Shown here: in pieces, positions 1 to 10,249 of the stretch | Layout: each line of letters begins with the position of its first letter | Numbering within the stretch: the first letter of the stretch is position 1 | Source of the DNA: Shewanella glacialipiscicola | GTDB taxonomy: Bacteria > Pseudomonadota > Gammaproteobacteria > Enterobacterales > Shewanellaceae | DNA length: 64,000 nt | Direction of reading: 5' to 3' | Assembly: GCF_023283485.1 (NCBI RefSeq) | Contig: NZ_JAKILU010000022.1 | Coordinates: 1-64,000, forward strand | Made by a program: the position numbers and the translations under genes | Notes under the pieces: model-generated | Told to the model about the DNA's origin: nothing | The model's input: only the letters and a program-made list of their open reading frames with translations | The model's database searches: none

Positions 1-91
1 TATTATCTATTATCTATTATCTATTATCTATTATCTATTATCTATTATCTATTATCTATTATCTATTATCTATTATCTATTATCTATTATC
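1..91. repeat. Heptanucleotide tandem repeat (TATTATC)x13
   Basis: Thirteen uninterrupted copies of TATTATC run from the first base of the window to position 91; the array may extend further left. It lies just after the stop codon of the DUF707 gene, at the edge of a polysaccharide region. Seven-base units can slip during replication. No gene start is visible here, so an effect on expression would concern a gene outside the window. Confidence 0.95.
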
Positions 92-98
92 GTTTGCG

Positions 99-893
99 TT
101 AGTTACTATACTTAACTTGTTTTTTGCTTTTGATTTTTGATAAGTAAGTTTGAAGTTTACCTTTGATGGACGCACATTTTTCATTCAAGCGTGTAGTCTC
201 GATTATTTGTGAATATACTTTAAATCTATTTTTTTTCTTATTTAAAGAAATGTTAGGGTATGTTTCTTGTAGTGTAATAATATCCATTTTTGGTGATAAC
301 TCCGGATTCAACCTATACAGTTCACCACCTATAGGTCTAGTATGAGTAACTGGTGTGCTATCAATAATACCAATTTTACCATCAACAAGATGTGGCCATA
401 AAAAATCTAATCCCCATCCTGATTTACTTTGTGAAAAAGTGTGTTTAATTCTTTCTAAACTAGTTAAAGAAAAAATAGGAGCCATAACTTCAACAAAATT
501 AGTAAAGCGAATAATGGAGTTTTTTTTCTGTAATAGACACGGGTGCGAAAAATATGAATCTATACTCAGTGCTGGTTGACCTAAAGATAAATTAAAAGCC
601 GTAAATAAATCGAACATTTTACAAATTGAGTTAGTGTCAACTAAAAGATCGTCATCAGGAAGCCATACAGCGTCATATTTAGATATGATTTCCCAGTTTT
701 TATCTACAAGCGCTGCAATTACCGGCCATTTTCCGCCTTTCACATGCTCATAATAATCTGCATTATTTGCATATTTATTATCCTCGTTCCCGAAGTAACT
801 AATAAAAATGTCAAAATTTTTATTTTTACTGTTAATCCAATGATGATGTAGTGAGTTATCACCGACTCTTGCAATAATTAGATATTTTGTCAA
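99..893 (-). CDS. DUF707-family putative glycosyltransferase
   Basis: A protein of about 264 residues resembling the DUF707 family of glycosyltransferase-like proteins found in polysaccharide clusters. A WLPDDDLL motif near residues 77-84 resembles the DxD nucleotide-sugar/metal site. I prefer the TTG start at 893: it follows GGGG at a suitable distance and begins just after the glf stop. The longer frame to 950 would overlap glf by 44 bases and adds an uncharacteristic N-terminus. It probably shares a transcript with glf. The base composition is AT-rich, as for glf, which suggests a transferred surface-antigen locus. The sugar donor and acceptor cannot be read from the sequence. Confidence 0.75.
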   Translation of the reverse strand: MTKYLIIARVGDNSLHHHWINSKNKNFDIFISYFGNEDNKYANNADYYEHVKGGKWPVIAALVDKNWEIISKYDAVWLPDDDLLVDTNSICKMFDLFTAFNLSLGQPALSIDSYFSHPCLLQKKNSIIRFTNFVEVMAPIFSLTSLERIKHTFSQSKSGWGLDFLWPHLVDGKIGIIDSTPVTHTRPIGGELYRLNPELSPKMDIITLQETYPNISLNKKKNRFKVYSQIIETTRLNEKCASIKGKLQTYLSKIKSKKQVKYSN

Positions 894-906
894 TTTAATT
901 ACCCCG

Positions 907-2052
907 TTAACTTGGATTGTAAATAAAAGAAGGCATTTTTGCATTTGCATTTGAAATAAAATGATTTGCAGTATTTAAGGCTTCTTCAATAGTGACATCC
1001 ATATCTAAATATCTATAGGTGCCTAACCTTCCCACAAAAGTAATGCCATCTTCTTTTTCTGCTAGTGAAATGTAATTCTTTAAAATGTCACTATCATTAA
1101 CTAACCTAACTGGGTAGTATGGAATATCTGTACTATCGGCTTCTCGACTATATTCTTTAAAACAAATTGTATCATCATGAGACTCCCATGGTGAAAAATG
1201 TTTATGTTCTGATATTCTTGTAAATCTCTCACTGTTATCGCAATAGTTAATAACAGCAGCACCTTGATAGTCACCTTTATCTCTAATTGGTATAAAATCC
1301 AAAGTCCTATAACTTAACATACCATACTGATATTCAAAGTACTCATCAATTTTACCAGAGAAAAATACATGATCATAATTTAGAACATCTTTTCGCGTAA
1401 TGTTAGAACCCAAATGAACTGCTATATTTTTATGATTAAGTAGCTTTTCTATTAATGGAGTGTAGCCATCTTTTGGCATCCCTTGATATTGATGATTAAA
1501 GTAATTATCATCATAATTAAATCTGACGGGCAAGCGTTGTAAAATGCTAGCAGGTAAATCAGATGGAGAACGCCCCCACTGTTTTAGTGTATATTCTTTG
1601 AAAAACGCTTCATATAAAGGCCTCCCAATAAACTTCATAGCTTGCTCTTCAAATGAGATAGCTATATCAATACTGCTATCTGATTGCTGTTCTATAAATT
1701 TTTTAGCAGCCGATGGTGATAACTGTTTTTTGAAAAATTGATTAATTGTATGTAAGTTTATCGGTAATGAAAATATTTCATTATTTGTGTGTGCCTTTAC
1801 TCGATTAATATAAGGTTTGAGCTCTATAAGATTATTAACATAATCCCAGACTAACTTGTTGTTAGTGTGGAATATATGTGGTCCATATTTGTGAACCATT
1901 ATTCCACTAGGCTCATCCCTATATGAAAAACAATTTCCTCCTATATGCTCTCTTGGGTCAAATACATGCACTTGATATCCATTTTTAGCCAACTCATTCG
2001 CAATAACCGCACCCGACAGGCCTGCGCCAGCAATACCGATTGATATATTCAA
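907..2052 (-). CDS. glf: UDP-galactopyranose mutase
   Basis: A flavoenzyme that converts UDP-galactopyranose to UDP-galactofuranose in the cytoplasm, supplying Galf for O-antigen or capsule. The 381-residue length is typical. The N-terminus has the FAD Rossmann motif GAGLSG (residues 9-14), then FDPREHIGGN (31-40), and HKYGPHIFHT a little further on. The C-terminal half carries GRLGTYRYLDMD, typical of the family active-site end. It lies directly upstream of the DUF707 gene on the same strand. The coding sequence is AT-rich compared with genes beyond 2.3 kb. The assignment is firm; the polymer that uses Galf is unknown. Confidence 0.95.
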   Translation of the reverse strand: MNISIGIAGAGLSGAVIANELAKNGYQVHVFDPREHIGGNCFSYRDEPSGIMVHKYGPHIFHTNNKLVWDYVNNLIELKPYINRVKAHTNNEIFSLPINLHTINQFFKKQLSPSAAKKFIEQQSDSSIDIAISFEEQAMKFIGRPLYEAFFKEYTLKQWGRSPSDLPASILQRLPVRFNYDDNYFNHQYQGMPKDGYTPLIEKLLNHKNIAVHLGSNITRKDVLNYDHVFFSGKIDEYFEYQYGMLSYRTLDFIPIRDKGDYQGAAVINYCDNSERFTRISEHKHFSPWESHDDTICFKEYSREADSTDIPYYPVRLVNDSDILKNYISLAEKEDGITFVGRLGTYRYLDMDVTIEEALNTANHFISNANAKMPSFIYNPS

Positions 2053-2354
2053 AATACTTACTCACATTCAAGATTTTTATTGATTATACATGCCTGAAAC
2101 TAGATTGTAACTTTAAAGAGTTATCTGTGGAATTGCATTTTCACTTAGTATTTTTTTGTACGAGTAGTGCTATAATGTGTAACTGTTAATCTAGCCTTCT
2201 GTTAAATTTTGTGACGTGTTATTTTTCTGTACTGTCTTGAGTATTTATTTCTTCCATAATAAATAATGATAACACTAATCCTTTTTTTATTTTATGATAA
2301 CGCTATTATGCGGTATAGATTTTTAATGCATTGATTTTTAAAGGGTCGAGTTAA

Positions 2355-3425
2355 ATGGTTGTAAGGCGCTATTTGATGTACATCTCACAAAACTATTCTT
2401 ATGCGATATTACGGCCACTTCAAGCTGTGATCCGCGCTCAGGGTGGTGAGGTGTGTTGGTTTTTAGAGGGTAATGAGGTTAACTCTGCATTCTTAAAAGC
2501 GGATGAGCAGTGTTTGTTCAGTATTGATGCAGTAAATTCGTGGAAACCTGATGCGGTGTTTGTTCCAGGTAATGTGGTGCCAAACTTTATTCCAGGTATT
2601 AAAGTTGCAGTATTTCATGGTTTTAATGCGGGTAAAATTAATCGTAAAGGTCGTGAAGATCATTTCGAAATCCGTGACTGCTTTGATTTGTACTGTACTC
2701 AAGGTCCTAATACCACTCAAAGATTTGAAGCACTAGCGGCACAGCATAAATATTTTGTGGTGAAAGAAACCGGTTGGCCTATGCTCGATCCGCTGTTTAT
2801 GCCGGTAGTCGATAACCCTTATATCGTTCCATCAGATACGCGTAAAACTTTACTGATGTGTTCGACTTTTTCACAAAAGTTAAGCTGTGCACCTCACTTA
2901 CTTACCCTTATGAGTCGTCTTGCCGCAAAAGGAAATTGGCGTATCCTTGTTCAATTTCACCCTAAGATGCCGAGTGAAATAGTTAATCAATACAAAGGCA
3001 TTGTCAGTGATAACTTAACTTTTGTTGAAACTGATAATGTGATCCCCTTGCTTCAAGCAGCAGACGTTATGTTGTGTGATACTTCTTCAATTTTAAATAT
3101 ATTTCTCTTATTGAAGAAACCCGTTGTGACTTTTAGAAATCGAACCAATGCCGCTTATTTACTAAATGTTGAAACTGAAGATCAAGTGGAGTCAACTATC
3201 GAGCATGCATTAACTTGCCCACTAAAGCTGATGGCAAGTATTGAAGCATTTTGCCAACAAATGCATCCATATAATGATGGTAAATCCAGTGAGAGAGTCT
3301 TAGCTGCAACTAATGCGCTTATTGATAACCCTGATAGAGAAAGAGTGCGTAAGCCTTATAATTTGATAAGAATGCTTAAGTTACGCCGAAAATTAGGCTA
3401 TTGGAAATTAAAGTGCTGGCGATAG
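2355..3425 (+). CDS. CDP-glycerol glycerophosphotransferase-like protein
   Basis: A 356-residue cytoplasmic protein with the two-domain, GT-B-like look of the CDP-glycerol:poly(glycerophosphate) glycerophosphotransferase family. Features seen are HGFNAG (residues 88-93), FHPKM (201-205), DTSSI (242-246) and KKPVVTF (254-260). The HGxxxG, FHP and DTSS pattern is what I associate with TagB/TagF-type transferases. In a Gram-negative near LPS genes it more likely decorates LPS core or another glycan than makes teichoic acid. It sits 37 bases before a WaaE-like gene on the same strand. An internal ATG at 2376 is an alternative start. Substrate unknown. Confidence 0.7.
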   Translation: MVVRRYLMYISQNYSYAILRPLQAVIRAQGGEVCWFLEGNEVNSAFLKADEQCLFSIDAVNSWKPDAVFVPGNVVPNFIPGIKVAVFHGFNAGKINRKGREDHFEIRDCFDLYCTQGPNTTQRFEALAAQHKYFVVKETGWPMLDPLFMPVVDNPYIVPSDTRKTLLMCSTFSQKLSCAPHLLTLMSRLAAKGNWRILVQFHPKMPSEIVNQYKGIVSDNLTFVETDNVIPLLQAADVMLCDTSSILNIFLLLKKPVVTFRNRTNAAYLLNVETEDQVESTIEHALTCPLKLMASIEAFCQQMHPYNDGKSSERVLAATNALIDNPDRERVRKPYNLIRMLKLRRKLGYWKLKCWR

Positions 3426-3462
3426 TAATCGAGCAAGTTGCTAATATTATTGGAGTAAAAAA

Positions 3463-4227
3463 GTGAAAAAACACTCGTTGTCTGTCATGTTAATTACCAA
3501 AAATGAAGAGGATCGTGTAGAGCGCTGCCTGATGTCGGTTGCGGATATTGCCGATGAAATTATCGTGCTCGACAGCGGTTCGACAGATAACACTCTGGCG
3601 ATATGCCAGAAATATACCGATAAAGTCACTGTTACTGATTGGCCTGGTTTTGGTAAACAAAAGCAGAGAGCTTTAGAGCAAACGAGTTGTGATTGGGTGC
3701 TGTCCATTGATGCAGACGAAGCGCTGGATGAGACGATGCGAAATGCTCTTATTGCGCTGTTGTCGCAGGAAGAGATTAAAGAATCCGCTTTTTGTTTACC
3801 ATGGGGCGTGACCTTGTATGGTAAAACCCTAAAGCATGGACGCAGTGCTCGGGCGGTTTTACGCTTATTTAAACGTGATGGCGCACGCTATACCCTTGAT
3901 GAAGTCCATGAGACAGTAATCCCAGCGGCCGGCAATATCGGTAAGCTAAAAGGACTGTTATTGCATTATACCCATCGTGATTACGGTCATGGACTGAATA
4001 AAGCGGCGCAATATGCTTGGCTTGGCTCACAGAAATACTTTCGCAAAGGTAAAAAATCCCATGGACTAACCCTAGCTTTACTCAGGGGTGTGTGGACATT
4101 TTTTCATATTTACTTTTTACGGCGTGGCTTTCTCGATGGCAGTGTTGGTTTTATTGTTGCTATGACCTATGCGCAGGTGAGCTTTAACAAATACGTAGGC
4201 TTATGGTTGCTTGAAAATAATCGTTAA
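3463..4227 (+). CDS. LPS core glycosyltransferase, family 2 (WaaE/KdtX-like)
   Basis: A 254-residue GT2 enzyme. The N-terminal GT-A motifs are MLITKNEE (residues 9-16), LDSGSTD (36-42) and DADE (83-86, the DxD metal site). After these comes a region with WGVTLYGKTLKHG and HETV that is typical of lipopolysaccharide core beta-1,4-glucosyltransferases of the WaaE type. A hydrophobic segment near the C-terminus could lie on the membrane. It follows the CDP-glycerol-like gene by 37 bases, with GGAG upstream of the ATG. In enterobacteria WaaE adds glucose to heptose I; the same acceptor here is inferred. Confidence 0.8.
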   Translation: MKKHSLSVMLITKNEEDRVERCLMSVADIADEIIVLDSGSTDNTLAICQKYTDKVTVTDWPGFGKQKQRALEQTSCDWVLSIDADEALDETMRNALIALLSQEEIKESAFCLPWGVTLYGKTLKHGRSARAVLRLFKRDGARYTLDEVHETVIPAAGNIGKLKGLLLHYTHRDYGHGLNKAAQYAWLGSQKYFRKGKKSHGLTLALLRGVWTFFHIYFLRRGFLDGSVGFIVAMTYAQVSFNKYVGLWLLENNR

Positions 4228-4325
4228 TATTCATTAAGTCTATGCTCGCTTCCAAAGCGTAATCGGCATCTGTAAGCGCTTGCAATTAATAAATTCAGGC
4301 TAGTTTTAATCATGTTAGTCCGCTG

Positions 4326-4355
4326 TTGACCTATCATTTTTCGATGATAGGTCAA
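4326..4355. terminator. Perfect 12-bp inverted repeat between convergent genes
   Basis: TTGACCTATCAT and its exact complement ATGATAGGTCAA flank a six-base loop, between the WaaE-like gene and the oppositely oriented YejM-like gene. There is no strong U tract on either side, so this is a possible bidirectional or Rho-assisted terminator rather than a canonical one. Confidence 0.5.
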
Positions 4356-4393
4356 TGCTAGGCGCTTAAGCTAATTTATAAACCTCAGTATTT

Positions 4394-6235
4394 CTATCGA
4401 TTAAAACGACTTAATTGTTCCAGCGCTTGTTGTAAGTAGTCAAAATTTGGTTGTTGATCTTTTAGTGGTCGATTCGTTTTATCCAGCAGCTCATATTGGC
4501 CTCCGGCACCCACCTCTAAAATTGATTCGTTAGTTATTATGGCAAAACCGTTATAATCCGAGGAAATGGTCCAAGGACGTTCTGGTATTTCAGATAAAAG
4601 ATTTTCGCCTACAGAGTAATGGTTAATCGGACTTTTTACGCCCAGATAGTTTTCCATTAACGTGGGGACTAAATCTTGGTGGTTTGTAAGCTTATTGCTA
4701 TTTTTTGATACCATTTCAACGTTCATGTTAGGTGCCACTATCGCAAACGGCACTTTTACTTGAGCGTCAGTATAATTACTGTTGTGACCCCAATAATTTA
4801 ATTTATTGTCATTTATTTCTTGGCCATGATCTCCGGTGATAATCACTAGCGTGTTATCAAGCTCACCAGATGACTTCAGCGTTTGTAATACCTGTTTAGC
4901 TAAACTATCAACATAATGAACACTGGTTTTGTAGCGATTTAAGAACGGTTGTGGATCTGAGTCATCATCTAACTGTAAATAGTTAATTTCACTTAGCATA
5001 GGTTCATAGCGGTGAGGGTAATCACTAGGGAAATCATAACCGTGGGGTGAGTCAAAAAACAAAAATGAAAAGACTGGCCTCTGAGTATCGCGTTGCGTAA
5101 ACCATGTTGTCCAATCTGCAACGAGATTGGCATCCCGCGATGATGGACTCTCACCAGATGAGCTAATACGTAAGTTATCAATATTAACAAATACAGTTTG
5201 ATCAAACTCTGGCTTATGTAACTGTGCCGAAGTAAAAATACCCATCTGGTAATTGAGTTGCTGTAGTCTATCTATTATTAGCGGGCTTTGTTGGTTTGCT
5301 AGCATGGCATGCCAATAAGTACCCGGCATGCCATAAAAAAGACCAAAAATACCTGCCCTTGTTGAGTTTCCAGAGGCGATATGCTGGTTAAATACGACTC
5401 CAGATTGTGCTATTTCCCATAGGTTGGGCGTATTATCCGCATTAAAGGTATCTGCACGCCAAGAATCAATCACCAGCAATAATATGTTAGTGGGTTTTGA
5501 TATAGGTACCATATTCAGCGGTTCGATTGGGTAGCGCAGATCACTTTTACTTTTTAAGGTAAGAGCTTTTTGTTGAGCTATTGCTGATTCGTTAATATAT
5601 CCATATTTACGCATCAAGCTGTTTGCTGTTGCTGGATAGAACAGTGGTAAATAGCGTTTTAACTGAGTGACCGGTTGGTATGCATTCGCTGCCGCCCAAA
5701 TATGTACAATATGGGTTGATAGCAGCGTCATTATCGCTAAGGCTAAAAAATAGCGACTCAATGATTTTTGTTGTAGAGGAGTTGCGTCTAAGCGACGAAT
5801 AATTAGCCATTCACCCCCCCAAAGAGCGCTCACTCCAATCACGACCATCAACCAAGTTAGCCATGGAAAACTAACGATTTGGCCAGAAAGAATTAAATCG
5901 AGTACCACGGCATTAATATGAAAGCGATATTGAGCAAAGACAAAAGTATCAATGATTAATATGCTAATGCCTAACGCGGCCGTGCCTGATTGAAGGAATC
6001 GTCTTAATGCCGTTGGTAAGAAAATGAGTGGCAGTGTGACTAATCCCGCAATCCCCGCGAGTAGGCTCATTTGTGAAAAAGTACTGGCAAATATGAAAAA
6101 AATCCCGAGACTATCGCTTGGTAGTTCAGGTAGAAAAGTAAAATAGCGGCTAGCAATCATCATCGCGATGAGTGAATTAAAAAGTATTAACCACCCATGA
6201 GTGTGAAGTTTTACTTTAAGAGAACTGTCTATCAT
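4394..6235 (-). CDS. YejM/PbgA-like inner-membrane sulfatase-fold protein (DUF3413)
   Basis: A 613-residue inner-membrane protein. The N-terminal third has about five hydrophobic segments matching the DUF3413 region. The C-terminal periplasmic domain has the alkaline-phosphatase/sulfatase fold: VIDSWRAD (about 255-262), GNSTRAGIFGLFYG (about 289-302) and TGDHGQE later on. In E. coli, YejM (PbgA/LapC) senses periplasmic LPS and restrains LpxC proteolysis via LapB. A similar role here is inference, since the protein may be a paralog. ATG at 6235 is chosen because AAAGG precedes it; the longer frame would need TTG. It stands alone, convergent with LPS genes. Confidence 0.8.
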   Translation of the reverse strand: MIDSSLKVKLHTHGWLILFNSLIAMMIASRYFTFLPELPSDSLGIFFIFASTFSQMSLLAGIAGLVTLPLIFLPTALRRFLQSGTAALGISILIIDTFVFAQYRFHINAVVLDLILSGQIVSFPWLTWLMVVIGVSALWGGEWLIIRRLDATPLQQKSLSRYFLALAIMTLLSTHIVHIWAAANAYQPVTQLKRYLPLFYPATANSLMRKYGYINESAIAQQKALTLKSKSDLRYPIEPLNMVPISKPTNILLLVIDSWRADTFNADNTPNLWEIAQSGVVFNQHIASGNSTRAGIFGLFYGMPGTYWHAMLANQQSPLIIDRLQQLNYQMGIFTSAQLHKPEFDQTVFVNIDNLRISSSGESPSSRDANLVADWTTWFTQRDTQRPVFSFLFFDSPHGYDFPSDYPHRYEPMLSEINYLQLDDDSDPQPFLNRYKTSVHYVDSLAKQVLQTLKSSGELDNTLVIITGDHGQEINDNKLNYWGHNSNYTDAQVKVPFAIVAPNMNVEMVSKNSNKLTNHQDLVPTLMENYLGVKSPINHYSVGENLLSEIPERPWTISSDYNGFAIITNESILEVGAGGQYELLDKTNRPLKDQQPNFDYLQQALEQLSRFNR

Positions 6236-6253
6236 TTGAATACCTTTATACAA

Positions 6254-7232
<979 letters not shown>

Positions 7233-7311
7233 GTCTTATCCACTTTTTTGTCAGTATTTTGTGTTAACTTTGAGGCGAGTTTGACCTCGCGATGATACCT
7301 AAAAGGATGTT

Positions 7312-8787
7312 ATGAAGGCTGTTTTCACTCCAACACTACTCGCGACTAGCGTGGCCACGGGACTGTTTTTTTCTTCTGTACTTGCCGCCGCGCCTTGGGT
7401 CGATGCTTCTGATATCTATCTTAGAGCGGATATTCAAGCGCTTGCCGATGCGGGCGTCATTACTGTACCTGTAAATACGTATCCTTTGATGTGGTCAGGT
7501 ATCGGTGGTGATTTAGCGAAAGTTGAACCAGAGTTGCTTTCAGCCTCTTTAGTGCAAGCCTTTGCGCGAGTAAATTTTTACTATCAAAATGCCGTGGATA
7601 ATCACGGTAATGCGCGTATAAAAGTGACGGCCGCATCTGATCCTGCTCGCTTTCGACATTATGGCTCTGACTATCGTGAAAAAGGCGAAGTGCTGGGCTC
7701 GTATGAGTATTTAGGTTCACGTATCGCCTATAAAACGACCGTGGCAGAAACCTATGATCCTCAGGATAGTGAAAACTTTCGTCTTGATGAATCCTACTTT
7801 GCGATTATTTTTGGTAACTGGATTGCAACCCTAGGTTCGGTTGAGCAATGGTGGGGACCCGGATTTGATTCTGCGTTGCACCGCTCTAACAATGCGCGCT
7901 CTATGCCGTCGCTGACCTTGAGTCGCAATAATGCATCTGCTTTTGAAACGCCATGGTTATCTTGGATTGGCCCCTGGACATTTAAAAGCGGGTTTAGCCT
8001 GATGGAGGCTGATCGCGCTGTGCCAAAAACGGCTGAGTGGGATATGCGTTTAAGCGCCAGACCGATTAAACAGCTGGAAATCGGCCTATCTTGGTCAACA
8101 CTGTTTTGTGGTGAAGGCCAAGATTGTAACTTTGACTCTTGGTGGGACTCGGTGACGAGTAGTCCAGTGTGTATTGATGGTGCTGATAATTGCGCGCCAG
8201 ATCAGCGCCGAGATGCAGGCCACAGAACTCAAAGTATCGATATGCGCTATGCCGACACATTGGGCAATATTCCTGTTGGCTTATACCTAGAGCGTAGCTG
8301 CGAGAATGGCAGCGACTGCGGTTCACTTTGGGGCATCGATACTCATTTTGGCACAACGGCTAAACAGTTTAAGTTTTTTATTGAGTACTCAGACACTTAT
8401 GTCAAGTGCGATGGTGATAGTGCAAATTGCTTCTATGAAGATCCTGTCTATCTCAGTGGCTCTCGTTATTATGACCGCGCTTTAGGCTCAACCTATGACA
8501 GTGATGCGCAAGTATTTGTCGTCGGATTGGTGGGGCAGCTGACCAATAGCCGTGGGTTTACCTCATTACTACGCTATGCACAGTTAAATAAAGATGGTTC
8601 AAACGTAGCGACAACTTGGGCACCACAACCTCTTAAAGAAGACTTGTTAATGCTTGAACTTTCCTATCGGATGCCGCTGTGGAAGGGCATGTGGAGCTTA
8701 GGTGGGACTGTGTCTAAATCAGAATTTGAGGCTGAAGACAATGATACCAATGCCACACTCTTTAGTAGTTTCGAGTATCGGTTCTAG
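7312..8787 (+). CDS. Wzi-family outer-membrane capsule assembly protein
   Basis: A 491-residue exported protein with a cleavable signal peptide (cleavage after about residue 25, at SSVLAAA). A mature domain begins PWVDASDIYLRADIQALADAG, an SLH-like start seen in this family. It then has many alternating beta segments and ends in ...SSFEYRF, the aromatic C-terminus of outer-membrane barrels. The motif EQWWGPGF is characteristic of Wzi-like proteins. Cysteine-rich loops (CGEGQDC, CIDGADNC, CENGSDC) suggest disulfides in surface loops. E. coli Wzi is a lectin that anchors K30 capsule; a role in surface polysaccharide attachment is inferred. RBS AAGGATG precedes the ATG. Confidence 0.8.
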   Translation: MKAVFTPTLLATSVATGLFFSSVLAAAPWVDASDIYLRADIQALADAGVITVPVNTYPLMWSGIGGDLAKVEPELLSASLVQAFARVNFYYQNAVDNHGNARIKVTAASDPARFRHYGSDYREKGEVLGSYEYLGSRIAYKTTVAETYDPQDSENFRLDESYFAIIFGNWIATLGSVEQWWGPGFDSALHRSNNARSMPSLTLSRNNASAFETPWLSWIGPWTFKSGFSLMEADRAVPKTAEWDMRLSARPIKQLEIGLSWSTLFCGEGQDCNFDSWWDSVTSSPVCIDGADNCAPDQRRDAGHRTQSIDMRYADTLGNIPVGLYLERSCENGSDCGSLWGIDTHFGTTAKQFKFFIEYSDTYVKCDGDSANCFYEDPVYLSGSRYYDRALGSTYDSDAQVFVVGLVGQLTNSRGFTSLLRYAQLNKDGSNVATTWAPQPLKEDLLMLELSYRMPLWKGMWSLGGTVSKSEFEAEDNDTNATLFSSFEYRF

Positions 8788-8798
8788 CATTCACGATT

Positions 8799-8829
8799 AA
8801 AAAAGCCTGCATTATTGCAGGCTTTTTTA
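8799..8829. terminator. Bidirectional intrinsic terminator
   Basis: GCCTGCA-TTAT-TGCAGGC stem (8805-8822) with A tract before and T tract after, placed between the convergent Wzi-family gene and mutM. It should terminate transcription from both sides. Confidence 0.92.
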
Positions 8830-8851
8830 TCCGCTTTGTCTTGAGGTTGCG

Positions 8852-9667
8852 TTAACGTGTTTGGCAAATGCCGCAAAATACTGTGCTGCGTTGGCCTAAG
8901 CGGATTTCACTTAATAGATTACCGCAGCGGGTACAGGTTTTGCCGCCGCGACCATAGACATGCAGTTTTTGGGCAAAGTAACCCGGTTTTCCATCGGCAT
9001 TGGTAAAATCTTTCAGTGTGGTGCCCCCCTGTTTAATGGCGTGGGCTAAGATTTGTTTCACTTCGGCGACTAGTACACACAAGCGCTCAATATCGATTTT
9101 ACCCGCTTCGGCTTCTGGGTGAATACCCGCCGCAAATAGGGCTTCATTGGCGTAAATATTGCCGACACCCACCACGATATGATTGTCCATTAGGCAAAGC
9201 TTGATGGCCTTTTTCTTGCCAGCTAAAGCTGCTGCTAATTGGGCAATATTAAAGGCATCAGTCAGTGGCTCAGGCCCCAATTTAGCAAGTAATGGGTGGG
9301 CTTCTTCGGGAAGCTCACACCATAACCAAGCGCCGAAACGTCTTGGATCGTTAAAGCGTAATAGGCGACCATTGGCGAGCACTAAATCGATATGATCATG
9401 TTTTTCTACTGGGGTGTCGTGGGGCAAAATCCGTAAACTTCCCGACATACCCAAATGCACTATGCTGGTGCCTGCATCGGTATCAATTAATAGATACTTA
9501 GCACGACGGCGCACTTGGCGTATGACTTGACCAATAATCTGCTTGGCGATTTCAGGTACAGGCCAACGCAGTGAACCATTACGGATCACAAGATCAACCA
9601 CGGTTTGCTCGACAAGGAATGGCGCAATACCTTGACGGGTAACTTCAACTTCTGGTAATTCCGGCAT
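8852..9667 (-). CDS. mutM: Formamidopyrimidine-DNA glycosylase
   Basis: A base-excision repair enzyme that removes 8-oxoguanine and formamidopyrimidines and nicks the abasic site. The 271-residue protein begins [13 protein letters not shown], in which Pro2 is the catalytic nucleophile after Met removal and Glu3 is the general acid. It ends with the zinc finger CTRC-x16-[13 protein letters not shown] and GNIYANE match the H2TH DNA-binding region. It is followed downstream on its strand by the 8.8 kb terminator. The upstream small membrane protein gene is 36 bases away, so they may be co-transcribed. Confidence 0.97.
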   Translation of the reverse strand: MPELPEVEVTRQGIAPFLVEQTVVDLVIRNGSLRWPVPEIAKQIIGQVIRQVRRRAKYLLIDTDAGTSIVHLGMSGSLRILPHDTPVEKHDHIDLVLANGRLLRFNDPRRFGAWLWCELPEEAHPLLAKLGPEPLTDAFNIAQLAAALAGKKKAIKLCLMDNHIVVGVGNIYANEALFAAGIHPEAEAGKIDIERLCVLVAEVKQILAHAIKQGGTTLKDFTNADGKPGYFAQKLHVYGRGGKTCTRCGNLLSEIRLGQRSTVFCGICQTR

Positions 9668-9702
9668 GGGTTCTGTCTTATTTTAAGTAAAAGGAGGCGA
9701 TA

Positions 9703-10158
9703 TTACGCTGCGGGTTTCGCATCGAGAATAGGTTGCAGTGTAGCTCGTAAGCTCGGTGGCACTAAGTACCAATTACCTGCAGGAGATTTTAGGGCGCCTT
9801 CCTTGGGAAAATAGATCCATAGTTGAAAATCACTGATATCAGCAATCTGTATCACTAATTCTTGAGGGGCATCAGTGGTTTCTGGTGCAGCAGCTAAGGG
9901 CGATACTCGTATGGTTTGCCATGCTTTGGCCCATTCATCGCAATTAAGCACTTTAGTATCGCAGCGCCATTCTGATGCTTGCTTATGTAGCCATAGCCCA
10001 TCGAGTTGTAACTGTGCGAGCGGTGCATTATCGTCAAATAACAACTGGGCATCACTTGGAACATTATTGGTTTTTTTATCAATAAAAGTCAGTACCGCGA
10101 CCATAAAGACACAGGCGATAATGATGATGTTATTCCATTGTTTACGAGTTAAGGCCAT
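9703..10158 (-). CDS. Small single-pass membrane protein, function unknown
   Basis: A 151-residue protein I do not recognise as a named family. It has one N-terminal transmembrane segment (IIIIACVFMVAVLTFI, about residues 11-26) and then a predicted periplasmic domain with a single pair of cysteines (WRCDTKVLNCDEW) that could form a disulfide. It sits between moaA and mutM on the same strand, 36 bases upstream of mutM and about 90 bases downstream of moaA. It is probably a conserved Shewanella protein. Nothing in the sequence shows a biochemical activity. Confidence 0.75.
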   Translation of the reverse strand: MALTRKQWNNIIIIACVFMVAVLTFIDKKTNNVPSDAQLLFDDNAPLAQLQLDGLWLHKQASEWRCDTKVLNCDEWAKAWQTIRVSPLAAAPETTDAPQELVIQIADISDFQLWIYFPKEGALKSPAGNWYLVPPSLRATLQPILDAKPAA

Positions 10159-10249
10159 AGGGATGTGTGCTGCTAAATATGGAATGATAACTTGAGTTTA
10201 TCACGGCCAAATTGAGATGCTAGCCCTGCAAACTATTGAGTGGCGATGG

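Noticed and set aside
1..91. CRISPR array
   Set aside because: The unit is seven bases with no spacers; it is a simple sequence repeat.
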